A stretch of 64,000 nt of DNA from an uncultured Prevotellaceae bacterium (GTDB lineage: Bacteria > Bacteroidota > Bacteroidia > Bacteroidales > Bacteroidaceae): contig CACZGH010000030.1 in NCBI GenBank assembly GCA_902780635.1, positions 1 through 64,000 of the forward strand, given 5' to 3'. Within the stretch, counting starts at the first letter, position 1, and each line of letters starts with the position of its first letter. Below the pieces are notes generated by a model, which was given only the letters and a program-made list of their open reading frames with translations, did no database searches and was not told where the DNA came from. Below, in pieces: positions 1-7,571 of the stretch. The position numbers and the translations under genes are program-made.

Positions 1-132
1 GGAACAGAGTCTGTATAGTTCGTTCTGAAGAATTTGCTCTGAAGAGTACATTCCTGTCTCTCTCACGTCCTCAATAGAAAACGTGGGAAATCCATGAATA
101 GCTCTATCCTTAATCCACTTTTGTAATGTCAT
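1..132 (-). CDS. AbiEi-like antitoxin domain protein, N-terminal part (runs off the window)
   Basis: The first 44 codons of a minus-strand gene are visible, beginning MTLQKWIKDRAIHGFPTFS; the rest lies beyond the left edge. The short winged-helix-like start (a tryptophan-containing helix, then FPTFSIEDVRE) resembles the N-terminal domain of type IV antitoxins of the AbiEi/DUF6088 kind, which repress their own operon and counter an AbiEii nucleotidyltransferase toxin. A TAnnTTTGC promoter box sits only 17-25 bases before the ATG, which supports this start and implies a very short leader. With only 44 residues the family call is tentative. Confidence 0.5.
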   Translation of the reverse strand, partial: MTLQKWIKDRAIHGFPTFSIEDVRETGMYSSEQILQNELYRLCS

Positions 133-148
133 AATGAATGATTTTGGT

Positions 149-157
149 GCAAATATA
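149..157 (-). promoter_or_regulatory. Bacteroidetes -7 box for the AbiEi-like gene
   Basis: Minus strand reads TATATTTGC, matching TAnnTTTGC. A CAAA on the plus strand (TTTG on minus) lies about 23 bases upstream at 181-184. The transcript would start about ten bases before the ATG at 132. Confidence 0.5.
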
Positions 158-303
158 ATAATAAATTCATTAAAAACGTGCAAATAATTCAAAAAAGTCA
201 CTTCATTTTATGCTATTTTAATTAAGAACGGTAGTTTAAGGACGAGCCAGGAAACTCCTTTTGGAAAATTTTTAATTGTTTTGAAAATGAAGGAATCGCA
301 GAC

Positions 304-534
304 TTGATAGACAAAGGAGAGCATCCAGAGGCGATGTACGCTCGGTACGGAGCCTCCTTCGAGTCGTTGTATCTTCACGAATATCAAAATTCTTCCAATA
401 CACTACAGAAACTGGATTCCCTGCTATCCGTATATCAAGTCAATCCTGTAAAGGGAGAATTCGCCCCCCGTAGCCGATCTCTTAGTTTTCAATGGACACC
501 CAACTGGATACTACATAGCTCGATTGATTTGTGA
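304..534 (+). CDS. Small unrecognised ORF ending at the tRNA fragment (possible gene remnant)
   Basis: This open frame has no ATG at its head. It opens at 235 after a TAG and could start at the TTG at 304. The protein (GEHPEAMYARYGASFESLY...) is not a family I recognise. Its amino-acid composition looks protein-like, but there is no clear ribosome site or promoter box, and its stop codon falls at the first bases of the tRNA-Ser fragment. It may be the 3' remnant of a gene of the integrated element that ends here. Confidence that it is expressed is low. Confidence 0.25.
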   Translation: MIDKGEHPEAMYARYGASFESLYLHEYQNSSNTLQKLDSLLSVYQVNPVKGEFAPRSRSLSFQWTPNWILHSSIDL

Positions 535-602
535 AGAGGCACGCCTGGAAAGCGTGTGACCGACAAAATCGGTTCGTAGGTTCGAATCCTATCCTTTCCG
601 CA
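533..602 (+). tRNA. tRNA-Ser(GGA) 3' fragment, 5' end missing; probable attachment site
   Basis: The segment has the 3' portion of a class II tRNA. It shows an anticodon arm GCACGCC-TGGAAAG-CGTGT with anticodon GGA, a long variable arm (CCGAC..GTCGG-like pairing around 560-573), a T arm GTAGG-TTCGAAT-CCTAT, and the acceptor 3' strand CCTTTCCG followed by CA. The matching acceptor 5' strand (CGGAAAGG) and a D arm are absent upstream. A tRNA lacking its 5' part is the usual scar left at the distal end of an element that integrated into the 3' end of a tRNA gene. An intact copy would then lie to the left, outside the window. Confidence 0.65.
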
Positions 603-727
603 AATGAAAAAGTTTTATTTGGGTGACCAAGTAAAACCTTTTTTTATTGGTTGTAATCACGGGACTGGATTGGATTCTGGATTCTGAAACTTTTTATAAC
701 TTTGCACACGAAGAAGTCGGGGATAGT

Positions 728-745
728 CAAACAAAAATTTGTTTG
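728..745. promoter_or_regulatory. Perfect 8-bp-arm palindrome, likely operator of the HTH regulator
   Basis: CAAACAAA-AA-TTTGTTTG is a perfect inverted repeat. Its right arm overlaps the TTTG (-33-like) element of the promoter whose -7 box is at 762-770. An operator placed over the -33 region in front of an XRE gene is the common arrangement for autorepression. Confidence 0.55.
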
Positions 746-761
746 TTTCCCAACAAAAGAT

Positions 762-770
762 TATCTTTGC
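762..770 (+). promoter_or_regulatory. -7 box of the regulator/restriction operon
   Basis: TATCTTTGC, an exact TAnnTTTGC match, with TTTG at 742-745 as the -33 element. The transcript would begin near 777, so the regulator starts at the ATG at 793 rather than at an upstream codon. Confidence 0.65.
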
Positions 771-792
771 ATGTAAGTTAAAACCTTTGTCT

Positions 793-1002
793 ATGGATGA
801 ACAAAAACTCAATCGTATAAAAGTCGTTTTGGCGGAAAAGGACAAGACTGGTCGTTGGCTGGCTGAGCAAATTGGAAAGAGCAACTGCACAGTTTCTAAG
901 TACGTCAACCAAAAGGTGCAGCCAGACATTAAGACATTGAACGCAATTGCCAATGCTCTTGATGTTGATGTCAAGGATCTTTTAGTAAGCAACAGGGGTT
1001 AG
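793..1002 (+). CDS. XRE/Cro-type helix-turn-helix regulator, probable controller of the restriction operon
   Basis: The 69-residue protein is essentially one HTH_3 domain. RIKVVLAEKDKTGRWLAEQI is followed by the recognition helix around SNCTVSKYVNQK and the closing helix LNAIANALDVDVKDLLV. I place the start at MDEQKLNRIK because the promoter box lies just upstream. It is followed 22 bases later by hsdR on the same strand. Small Cro-like proteins in front of restriction genes (C proteins) delay or limit nuclease expression. That role is inferred from position and from the palindrome over its own promoter; it has not been shown here. Confidence 0.85.
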   Translation: MDEQKLNRIKVVLAEKDKTGRWLAEQIGKSNCTVSKYVNQKVQPDIKTLNAIANALDVDVKDLLVSNRG

Positions 1003-1024
1003 TAATTTCCATATCTTTCCGACC

Positions 1025-3358
1025 ATGGACATCAACAAAAAGGAACTCAAAGAACAAGAAATCCGCACCATGTTCATCACTCCTGCCCTTAAAGATAAGG
1101 GTTGGGAGGTTCTCAAAAACATGCGTGAGGAATTTTATTTCACAGATGGACGTGTTATCGTCGCAGGTAACCATCATTCGGTTGCGGAAGGTAAGAAAGC
1201 CGATTATCTGCTTTATCATGAGGGGCGCCCCATTGCTGTTCTTGAAGCGAAGGACAACAAACATGCTGTTGGTGGCGGCATACAACAAGCCATTGACTAT
1301 GCAAATATCCTCGACCTGAAGTTCGCCTATTCCAGCAATGGTGATGCTTTTTTGGAGCATGACTTCATCACAGGTAAGGAAACCGAGTTGAAAATGGATG
1401 AATTTCCAACTGAGGAGGAGCTTTACAGACGCTATCTTGACAGTAAGAACTACTCTCCTGAGGAACAGAAAATAGTGGAAACCCCTTATTATTATGATGC
1501 CTACAGCCATGAGCCTCGCTATTATCAACGTATCGCCATAGACAGGACTGTTGAAGCAATTGCACGTGGCCAACAGCGTGTCCTCGTTGTGATGGCCACT
1601 GGGACAGGCAAGACATTCACGGCATTTCAGATTATCCATCGGTTACATAAGAGTGGTGCCAAGAAAAAGATTCTCTACCTTGCTGACCGCAATATCCTTA
1701 TTGACCAAACAATGGTTCAGGATTTCAAGCCTTTCAAGAAGTTCATGACCAAGATAACGTCAGTTGGTGAAGGTGAAGATAAAATTGATTCTTCTTACGA
1801 GGTTTACATGGCACTTTATCATCAGTTGGTGGGTAAGGAGGGCAAACCTGATCCTTTCCTCGAGGTTCAGAAGAATTTCTTTGATCTGATTATCGTTGAC
1901 GAGTGTCATCGAGGCAGCGCAAAGGACGATTCTGCCTGGAGAAAGGTACTTGAATATTTCGACACAGCGACTCAGATAGGTATGACCGCAACACCCAAGG
2001 CAGAAGAGGGCGCGAACAATCTTGATTATTTCGGGGAACCCGTCTATACTTATTCCCTTCTGCAAGGCATCAATGATGGTTTCCTTGCCCCATACCGTGT
2101 GACGGCTGATTTTATCAACATAGACCTTCAAGGATGGACTCCAGAAGAGGGTGAGCGCGACCTTCTTGGGCAGGAGATAGAGCAAAAACTGTATCAACGG
2201 CAGAACATCGGTCGTGACCTTGCCATCAAACTTCGTCGAATAGTTGTGGCGCGTCGCATCACTAATATGCTTCACGACATTGGCCGAATGACCAAAACAA
2301 TCGTGTTTTGCTCAGATATAGAGGAAGCCGCTGAAATGCGTACTTTACTCATCAACATGAATGCCGACATGTGTCGTAAGTCGCCATACTATGTTACTCG
2401 CATAGTCGGTGAGGACAAGGAAGGCAAGAAACAACTCGACAATTTCATTTCCGTCGACGAACCTTATCCCGTCATTGTCACTACTTCAGAACTTCTCTCT
2501 ACAGGTGTGGATTGCAAGACATGTGGTCTTATAGTTATAGACAAGGAGATAGGCAGCATGACGGAGTTCAAACAAATCATTGGCCGTGGCACCCGACTTC
2601 GTAAAGATAAAGGCAAATGGCATTTGGAGATTCTTGATTTCCGAAATGCCACGTCCAAGTTCAAAGATCCCGCATTTGACGGTGACCCCGAACCTCCTGT
2701 CAAAAAACCAAAGAAATACACCCACCATGAAGAAGGAGGAAATTCCGGAATGGCTCATGATGAAGGTGATGCGCAATATGGTACACGGCATAAATACGTC
2801 ATAGAAGGCCAGAATATCATGATAGCTCATGAGATAGTGAGCGTGTTGGGTGAGGATGGCAAGACAATGAGGACTGAGAGTGTCCAGACCTTTGCTCGTA
2901 ACCAAATTCGTCGCCGCTTTGAATCGCTGGACAAGTTCGTGCAGACTTGGAGCGAAGCCGAACGCAAGCAGGCTATCCTCGACGAGTTGAAGGAATATGC
3001 CATACTCATTGATGCCGTTCGTGAGAAGAATGAGACATTGAGGGATGCTGACATCTTCGACATCATTTGCCATGTGGCTTTTGACCAGCCGCCCCTCACC
3101 CGAAAGGAACGTGCCAACAATGTGAAGAAACGCAACTATTTCGGCAAATACGAGGGTAAGGCTCGGGAGGTGCTTGAGGCACTGCTCGACAAGTACGCAG
3201 AAAACGGGATACTTGACTTTGAAAAGGCTGATATACTTGAAATACCCCCATTCAATCTCATCGGAAAACCGACAAAGATAATCAAACTCTTTGGTGGCCC
3301 TGAGGGTTTTGAGAAAGCAATTAAAGAATTAGAAGAACAAATTTACAAGACAGCATAA
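1025..3358 (+). CDS. hsdR: Type I restriction enzyme, endonuclease/translocase subunit R
   Basis: 777 residues. The N-terminal nuclease domain shows the PD-(D/E)XK signature in ADYLLYHEGRPIAVLEAKD (around residues 55-75). The SF2 translocase follows with Walker A MATGTGKT (around 190), a DECH box IIVDECHRGS (around 290) and motif III GMTATPK (around 320). The helicase C domain has IVFCSDIEEA and the motif VI region IIGRGTRLRKDKG. The C-terminal EcoEI-type region follows. The subunit cuts unmodified DNA after ATP-driven translocation, in complex with HsdM and HsdS. It is the first gene of an hsdR-hsdM-hsdS operon and overlaps hsdM by one base (TAATG). The motifs look intact, so the enzyme is probably functional. 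Confidence 0.95.
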   Translation: MDINKKELKEQEIRTMFITPALKDKGWEVLKNMREEFYFTDGRVIVAGNHHSVAEGKKADYLLYHEGRPIAVLEAKDNKHAVGGGIQQAIDYANILDLKFAYSSNGDAFLEHDFITGKETELKMDEFPTEEELYRRYLDSKNYSPEEQKIVETPYYYDAYSHEPRYYQRIAIDRTVEAIARGQQRVLVVMATGTGKTFTAFQIIHRLHKSGAKKKILYLADRNILIDQTMVQDFKPFKKFMTKITSVGEGEDKIDSSYEVYMALYHQLVGKEGKPDPFLEVQKNFFDLIIVDECHRGSAKDDSAWRKVLEYFDTATQIGMTATPKAEEGANNLDYFGEPVYTYSLLQGINDGFLAPYRVTADFINIDLQGWTPEEGERDLLGQEIEQKLYQRQNIGRDLAIKLRRIVVARRITNMLHDIGRMTKTIVFCSDIEEAAEMRTLLINMNADMCRKSPYYVTRIVGEDKEGKKQLDNFISVDEPYPVIVTTSELLSTGVDCKTCGLIVIDKEIGSMTEFKQIIGRGTRLRKDKGKWHLEILDFRNATSKFKDPAFDGDPEPPVKKPKKYTHHEEGGNSGMAHDEGDAQYGTRHKYVIEGQNIMIAHEIVSVLGEDGKTMRTESVQTFARNQIRRRFESLDKFVQTWSEAERKQAILDELKEYAILIDAVREKNETLRDADIFDIICHVAFDQPPLTRKERANNVKKRNYFGKYEGKAREVLEALLDKYAENGILDFEKADILEIPPFNLIGKPTKIIKLFGGPEGFEKAIKELEEQIYKTA

Positions 3359-4911
3359 TGGCAGTTAACAACATCATCAAACGCATCCAGAACATCATGC
3401 GTTCCGATGCTGGTGTCAATGGTGACGCACAGCGTATTGAGCAAATGACCTGGATGTTTTTTCTGAAAGTGTACGACACACAGGAAGAGACATGGGAATA
3501 CAAGGCATACAAGGACAAAAAAGAATTCACAAGCATCATACCTGAACCGCTCCGTTGGAGAAACTGGGCAATTGACGAGAAGGATGGCAAGGCCATGACG
3601 GGTGATGCCTTGCTGAATTTCATCAACAATGTGCTGTTTCCCGTCATCAAGGGGCAGGACGTGGTGTACAATGGCGAGACCATCAAGGGTATTATAGTCA
3701 CCGCAGAGACCCCTCGCTTAAAGAGCATTGTCCAGGAAACTTTTGCCGACCTGAACCAATACATGAAGGACGGCACCCTGCTCCGGCAAGTGGTGAATAT
3801 CGTCAATGAGATTGAGTTTGACGATGCTGACGACCGCCACACCTTTGGCGATATCTATGAGGGCATACTGAAAGACCTGCAGTCAGCCGGCAACGCAGGC
3901 GAGTTTTACACCCCTCGTGCACTCACAGACTTGATTGTGAGGATACTCGACCCGAAATTAGGTGAGACCTTTGGCGATTTCACTTCTGGAACTGGCGGAT
4001 TCTTGGTATCCACGCTCAATCATCTTGCATCTCAGGTCAAGTCTGCTGCCGACTATGATAAGTTACAACGTGCGGTGATGGGACAGGAATGGAAACCTCT
4101 GCCTTATCTGCTGAGTATCACCAACCTCTTGCTGCATGACATAGAAGCTCCCAATATCCGGCACTGTGACTCGCTTGGTACCAATGTAAGTGACTTCAAG
4201 GAGTCTGACAAAGTGGATGTCATTGGTATGAATCCTCCTTATGGCGGCAGTACGGGAACATCAGTGCAGAGCAATTTCCCAAGTGCATACCGCAGCAGTG
4301 AGACGGCTGACCTTTTCATCGCTCTCATCATGTATCGGCTGAAGGTGGGTGGCAGATGCGGTGTCATCATTCCCGATGGTTTCCTCTTTGGTGCTGATGG
4401 TGCGAAGCTGGCACTCAAAGAGGCTTTGCTTCGCAAGTTCAACCTGCATACCATCATCCGTTTGCCTGGTTCCATCTTCTCTCCATATACCAGCATCGCT
4501 ACAAACATTCTCTTTTTCAATAACGATACAGCTGAAGGTGCTGAAGAGGGTTTCAAGACAAAAGATACTTGGTTCTACCGTCTTGACATGCCTGAGGGTT
4601 ATAAGCATTTCAGCAAGACCAAACCGATGAGGATGGAGCATGCGCAGCCAATCTTGGATTGGTGGAATGACCGGAAGGAAATCATATCGGATGAACTTGG
4701 TGAGAAGTCAAGGGTGTTTACTGCCCAGCAGTTGCTTGACCTTGGCTGCAATTTCGACCAGTGCAAGTTCCCAAAGGAGGAAGAGGAGATTCTTCCACCC
4801 GATGAGCTTATCCGTGACTATAAAAAACGTCGTGCTGCACTCGATAGGAAAATCGACAGCACCTTGGCGAAGATTGAAGACATGTTGGGCATTAAATCGG
4901 AAGAAGTATGA
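3358..4911 (+). CDS. hsdM: Type I restriction-modification DNA methyltransferase subunit M
   Basis: 517 residues, the usual HsdM length. An N-terminal helical HsdM_N domain (about 1-150) is followed by an N6-adenine methyltransferase fold. The S-adenosylmethionine-binding motif I is DFTSGTGGFLVSTL (around 207-220), and the catalytic motif IV is NPPY in GMNPPYGG (around 293-296). AGEFYTPR, typical of type I M subunits, precedes motif I. Two M subunits with one HsdS methylate adenines in the bipartite target. The start codon overlaps the hsdR stop, and the end overlaps hsdS by four bases (ATGA), indicating translational coupling. Confidence 0.96.
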   Translation: MAVNNIIKRIQNIMRSDAGVNGDAQRIEQMTWMFFLKVYDTQEETWEYKAYKDKKEFTSIIPEPLRWRNWAIDEKDGKAMTGDALLNFINNVLFPVIKGQDVVYNGETIKGIIVTAETPRLKSIVQETFADLNQYMKDGTLLRQVVNIVNEIEFDDADDRHTFGDIYEGILKDLQSAGNAGEFYTPRALTDLIVRILDPKLGETFGDFTSGTGGFLVSTLNHLASQVKSAADYDKLQRAVMGQEWKPLPYLLSITNLLLHDIEAPNIRHCDSLGTNVSDFKESDKVDVIGMNPPYGGSTGTSVQSNFPSAYRSSETADLFIALIMYRLKVGGRCGVIIPDGFLFGADGAKLALKEALLRKFNLHTIIRLPGSIFSPYTSIATNILFFNNDTAEGAEEGFKTKDTWFYRLDMPEGYKHFSKTKPMRMEHAQPILDWWNDRKEIISDELGEKSRVFTAQQLLDLGCNFDQCKFPKEEEEILPPDELIRDYKKRRAALDRKIDSTLAKIEDMLGIKSEEV

Positions 4912-6395
4912 ATGCGAAGCAACTAAGGAACAGCATCCTGCAAATGGCTATTCAGGGTAAACTTGTTCCGCAAGACCCTAACGATGAACCAGCCAGTGTT
5001 CTTGTTCAGCACATCCACAAGGTAAAGGAACATCTTGTTAGGGGTTGCAAACTCAAAAAAAGGGATCTCATCAGTGAACCTATTACTGATGAGGATAAGC
5101 CGTTTGAATTACCTGATGGTTGGGTTTTTGTTAGAATGCAAGACATTTCATTAGAAAGTGCCGATGGTCCTTTTGGCAGTAATTTGAAGAAAGAACACTA
5201 TACAGATAAAAAAGAAGTACGTATTATTCAACTCAGTAATATTGGTGAATTGGGTTGGAAAGATACCAATGTTAAATATACAACATTTGAACATTTATCT
5301 ACTATTGCAAGGAGTGAAGCGTTTGCAGGCGATGTTATAATTGCAAAGATGATGCCAGCGGGTAGGGCTATTATTTGCCCTCAAGGTGATAAAAAATATG
5401 TTCTTTCATCAGATGCTGTACGTTTTAATTTCCCTGATATTCTTAATAAGAGATATCTTTATTATGCTATAAATTCATCTATCGTTAAAGATCAAGTTTA
5501 TGGGGAAGTACAGGGCATAACACGAGTAAGAACAAGTCTAAACAAATTAAGAACTTACATCATACCATTACCACCCCTTTCTGAGCAGCATCGGATTGTT
5601 GCGAAGTTAGAGAAAATTCTTCCTGTGGTTGATGAATACGGTAAGGCTCAGGAGGAAGCAGATAAGCTGCAAGCAGAACTGCCAGACAAACTCCGCAAGA
5701 GCATTCTTCAAGAAGCCATTCAAGGCAAACTTGTTCCGCAAGACCCCAACGACGAACCAGCCAGCATCCTTCTCGACAAGATTCGTCAGGAGAAGAAACG
5801 GTTGGTTAAAGTGGGTGTACTTAAAAAGAGTGAATTAAAAGAAATTCCTATTTCTGAAGATGAGTTTTTTGCTGACATACCAGATAGTTGGGTGTGGACA
5901 AAAATGGGGAATGTAGGCTCCTGGGGAGCAGGTGCAACTCCTTCAAGAGGAAATCCAGAGTATTATGGTGGCGATATTCCCTGGTTAAAAACTGGTGAAT
6001 TAAATAATGGTATTGTCAGTAATTCAGAAGAAAAAGTTACTAAGAAGGCATTGGATGATTGTTCTATGAGATTGAACAAGCCAGGTGATGTCATGATAGC
6101 TATGTATGGGGCAACCATTGGAAAATTGGGAATAGCAGGAAAGACCTTAACAACCAATCAAGCTTGCTGTGCATGCACTCCTCATCTTATATATAATTGG
6201 TATTTGTTTTATTATTTAATGGCTAATAAAGATGCGTTTACTAAATTAGGTGCAGGAGGGGCTCAGCCTAATATCTCTCGAGATAAACTAATTAATTATC
6301 CTTTTATCTTACCCCCTCTAGCTGAGCAGCATCGTATTGTCTCCAAGATAGAACAACTTTTTCGAGAACTGGATTATTATAATTGGAATAAATAG
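4908..6395 (+). CDS. hsdS: Type I restriction-modification specificity subunit S
   Basis: 495 residues with the duplicated layout of HsdS. Each half begins with a conserved helix, NSILQMAIQGKLVPQDPNDE near residue 5 and KSILQEAIQGKLVPQDPNDE near 265. Each is followed by a target-recognition domain (about 65-230 and 325-480) and closes with PPLSEQHRIVAKLE or PPLAEQHRIVSKIE. The two recognition domains read different half-sites separated by a spacer set by the central helices. The target-recognition stretches (for example 5180-5560) are visibly AT-richer than hsdR/hsdM, as expected for exchanged domains. The two near-identical helix-coding repeats (around 4920-5000 and 5700-5780) could recombine to swap domains. 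No second hsdS copy or invertase is in the window. Confidence 0.95.
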   Translation: MNAKQLRNSILQMAIQGKLVPQDPNDEPASVLVQHIHKVKEHLVRGCKLKKRDLISEPITDEDKPFELPDGWVFVRMQDISLESADGPFGSNLKKEHYTDKKEVRIIQLSNIGELGWKDTNVKYTTFEHLSTIARSEAFAGDVIIAKMMPAGRAIICPQGDKKYVLSSDAVRFNFPDILNKRYLYYAINSSIVKDQVYGEVQGITRVRTSLNKLRTYIIPLPPLSEQHRIVAKLEKILPVVDEYGKAQEEADKLQAELPDKLRKSILQEAIQGKLVPQDPNDEPASILLDKIRQEKKRLVKVGVLKKSELKEIPISEDEFFADIPDSWVWTKMGNVGSWGAGATPSRGNPEYYGGDIPWLKTGELNNGIVSNSEEKVTKKALDDCSMRLNKPGDVMIAMYGATIGKLGIAGKTLTTNQACCACTPHLIYNWYLFYYLMANKDAFTKLGAGGAQPNISRDKLINYPFILPPLAEQHRIVSKIEQLFRELDYYNWNK

Positions 6396-6443
6396 ACTAA
6401 TAATTTAATAATAGTAGCTTTATTATGGGTAAACTAAAATTAT

Positions 6444-6460
6444 CAGGGGCTTCGGCCCTG
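6444..6460. terminator. Small UUCG-loop hairpin after hsdS
   Basis: CAGGGGC-TTCG-GCCCTG forms a six-pair stem with one bulged G and a stable TTCG loop, between hsdS (+) and the convergent small gene (-). There is no T-run, so its terminator role is uncertain. Confidence 0.3.
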
Positions 6461-6469
6461 TGATCATCT

Positions 6470-6847
6470 CTAATTTGTGTAATTAATCAATTTCCATTGA
6501 AAACCAACCTTATCCTTTTTACTAATGACTTCTAATGTATCCCAACCTAGTGTTATCAACATTCTTACAATTCTTGAATCTGCCAATACTGACAAACCAA
6601 TCTTATTAAGTTCTAAATCTGATAACAAATCATCTGTCATAACTACAATACGGATTCCAGACTTTAGCCATGCTGATGATGAATGTTTATAGTTTATATT
6701 TCCCATAGATAGAACACATTTCAGCTGATATGGAACCTCGCCATTAATGTATGATGCCCTTGCTGCAATGTTAAACTCACGCATCACATCATCTCTATGG
6801 GTTTCATTTTTAAACCAAGAGGATATATTACTCCAGACATTATTCAT
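6470..6847 (-). CDS. Hypothetical protein, 125 residues
   Basis: A minus-strand gene convergent with hsdS. The protein begins MNNVWSNISSWFKNETHRDD and ends KKDKVGFQWKLINYTN. It has no signal peptide or membrane segment and shows alternating helix/strand character; I do not recognise a domain. Its lower GC matches the neighbouring AT-rich accessory DNA. It could be a defence-island accessory protein, but nothing in the sequence shows this. Confidence 0.5.
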   Translation of the reverse strand: MNNVWSNISSWFKNETHRDDVMREFNIAARASYINGEVPYQLKCVLSMGNINYKHSSSAWLKSGIRIVVMTDDLLSDLELNKIGLSVLADSRIVRMLITLGWDTLEVISKKDKVGFQWKLINYTN

Positions 6848-6973
6848 ACTATAGAAAAGACATTTTAATAAAAAACTAGTATATTATATTCATTTGTTCT
6901 TCTAGTATCTTTCTTGTGAGATTAGAACAATATGTCATATTACACCTTTTATAAATCGCTTCTGTTCTTTTAT

Positions 6974-7054
6974 TCATTCATCTAATTGTTGTATTCGGTC
7001 TTCTAAAATTTCAATTTCTGTTTTTTCTAACAACCATAAATAGAGAAAGAGCAT
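6974..7054 (-). CDS. Possible microprotein, 26 residues
   Basis: Reads MLFLYLWLLEKTEIEILEDR and a few more residues before the stop: a hydrophobic N-terminus followed by a charged, coiled-coil-like tail. A TATCTTTGC box on the minus strand at 7139-7147 would give a leader of about 80 bases. No family is recognised. Short frames like this arise by chance in AT-rich DNA, so support is weak. Confidence 0.25.
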   Translation of the reverse strand: MLFLYLWLLEKTEIEILEDRIQQLDE

Positions 7055-7138
7055 GATAATATCATCACCACAAACATTGTTTGACAAACTATTCGAACAG
7101 TTTTATTCATAATTTCATAGATTTTTTTAGTTTCGAAT

Positions 7139-7147
7139 GCAAAGATA
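7139..7147 (-). promoter_or_regulatory. -7 box on the minus strand
   Basis: Minus strand TATCTTTGC in the gap. The only candidate downstream is the 26-codon ORF and then the 125-residue hypothetical gene. Confidence 0.4.
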
Positions 7148-7256
7148 ATTATATTCGATAAAAAACTAAAAAAAACTCGACATTCTCTTCACGGGACAGT
7201 TATATTTTTCATAAAATTAGCTTCTTTTGTATGTCCTGTTAACGGGCGCAATTACA

Positions 7257-7376
7257 GACGGAGTTTTGATTAAAATATATCCATTAGGCATGATGTGTAT
7301 GGGGCAGTAAGAAGATAATACGGGAACCAGATTCAGTATGAATCGGAGAATAAAATTGAATCAAAACTCTGTCCCC
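7257..7376. repeat. Inverted-repeat pair left of the replication module
   Basis: GACGGAGTTTTGATT (7257-7271) and AATCAAAACTCTGTC (7359-7373) are inverted copies with 14 of 15 bases matching, about 87 bases apart. The right arm in its longer form (GAATCAAAACTCTGTCCCC, 7358-7376) recurs in direct orientation at 9232-9250 beyond the two genes, with 16 of 19 bases matching. Confidence 0.5.
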
Positions 7377-7571
7377 TTAGGAGGTCGCCCCCCCCTAACC
7401 CGACGAAAGAGATTTGTTTGGATGCTTTTGCGGGCTCGGAGGCCCGCACTCCTACAATTACCCTGTGATACTCTTGATGGAATGCTACGATGAGATATTA
7501 AAATGACACTTATATGTCGAAATTCCTGCTTTTCTTTGTCGTGAATTTAACAATCCACTCATACAAAGAAA

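Larger units (their letters stand above)
6848..7571. other. AT-rich non-coding gap between restriction operon and replication module
   Basis: About 720 bases without a convincing long gene. It holds a possible 26-codon minus-strand ORF (6974-7054) with a promoter box, an inverted-repeat pair (7257-7376), a run of C residues at 7388-7395, and a small GC hairpin GCGGGC-TCGGAG-GCCCGC (7430-7447). I see nothing else. Confidence 0.5.

Noticed and set aside
514-602. Intact tRNA-Ser gene
   Set aside because: The bases upstream cannot pair with the CCTTTCCG acceptor strand and do not form a D arm, so only the 3' part is a tRNA.
7388-7395. Poly-C tract as a phase-variable promoter or frame switch
   Set aside because: It lies about 180 bases before the next start codon, and no gene crosses it; nothing else supports phase variation.
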